A stretch of DNA of 5,524 nucleotides from Spirochaetia bacterium (GTDB lineage: Bacteria > Spirochaetota > Leptospiria > Leptospirales > Leptonemataceae). Location of the stretch: contig JAOUOA010000228.1 in assembly GCA_029880625.1 (NCBI GenBank), positions 1 through 5,524 on the forward strand. Reading direction: 5' to 3'. Of this stretch, positions 5,438 to 5,524 are shown in pieces. Position 1 is the first letter of the stretch; the number at the start of each line of letters is the position of its first letter. Below the pieces are notes generated by a model. It was not told the DNA's origin, searched no databases, and saw only the letters and a program-made list of their open reading frames with translations. Made by a program: the position numbers and the translations under genes.

Positions 5438-5524
5438 TTACTCCTTCATGATCATTATGTTGAGATTTCGGCCTTGATCCCCTTTTCTGTGTGAATAATA
5501 GAGACTGTTTTTTGTCAAAGTGCA
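5438..5524 (-). CDS. 3' end of a probable PgeF/YfiH-family (laccase-domain) gene, truncated by window edge
   Basis: Only the last 28 codons are in the window, ending in TAA at 5438-5440. The visible peptide begins with Cys-Thr, then reads YYSHRKGDQGRNLN near its end. This matches the typical C-terminus of the YfiH/COG1496 family, where Cys-Thr is followed by FFSHRR-like and GRxx segments just before the stop. Members were once called polyphenol oxidases. E. coli PgeF (YfiH) is an amidase that removes wrongly built UDP-MurNAc-L-Ser from the peptidoglycan precursor pool. The zinc-site residues lie outside the window and cannot be checked. The GGAG at its end and the 11-bp gap to the sspB-like ATG suggest co-transcription, possibly with translational coupling. 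The piece is short, so the call rests on one motif plus a clean in-frame end. Confidence 0.62.
   Translation of the reverse strand, partial: CTLTKNSLYYSHRKGDQGRNLNIMIMKE

Overview
This is an ordinary chromosomal stretch, densely packed with short genes on alternating strands. It has no tRNA, rRNA, insertion sequence, phage gene or CRISPR array. The DNA is moderately A+T-rich, and the genes use similar, balanced codons with no clear island of foreign composition. It looks like a free-living or leucine-prototrophic bacterium, because it has its own LeuB. The genes fit a Gram-negative type, and the SspB-like/PgeF-like pair together with the style of the stand-alone response regulator suggests a spirochaete of the Leptospirales. 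That placement is a low-confidence impression from protein style, not from a marker gene.

Layout. (1) 2-679 (+): 3' part of a classical short-chain dehydrogenase/reductase that enters from outside the window. (2) 713-1135 (-): small exported or membrane-anchored protein of unknown function with four cysteines after the hydrophobic N-terminus. (3) 1238-2434 (+): HD-domain dNTP triphosphohydrolase (dGTPase-like). (4) 2421-2801 (-): CrcB/FluC fluoride channel, whose 3' end overlaps that of the dGTPase gene by 14 bp. (5) 2914-3342 (+): AHSA1-type SRPBCC protein. (6) 3404-4501 (+): leuB, 3-isopropylmalate dehydrogenase. (7) 4530-4931 (+): stand-alone CheY-like receiver protein. (8) 4938-5426 (-): SspB-like protein, a likely ClpXP specificity adaptor. 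(9) 5438-5524 (-): last 28 codons of a probable PgeF/YfiH-family (laccase-domain) gene.

Organisation. SRPBCC, leuB and the receiver gene are co-directional with short gaps (61 and 28 bp). The receiver gene very probably shares a transcript with leuB. The leuB ATG has no Shine-Dalgarno sequence, and a perfect TTGACA begins exactly 35 bp upstream of it, so leuB may have its own promoter and an almost leaderless message. The pgeF-like and sspB-like genes form a probable two-gene minus-strand operon with an 11-bp gap. This operon and the leuB/receiver unit converge on one strong hairpin (4914-4939) that lies across both stop codons.

Most genes are unrelated housekeeping functions: nucleotide pool control, fluoride export, leucine synthesis, proteolysis and cell-wall precursor quality control. 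I found no evidence of a new multi-gene system. The most interesting points are the SspB-like adaptor, with a charged C-terminal tail resembling a ClpX-docking motif, and the dual-use terminator at its 3' end.
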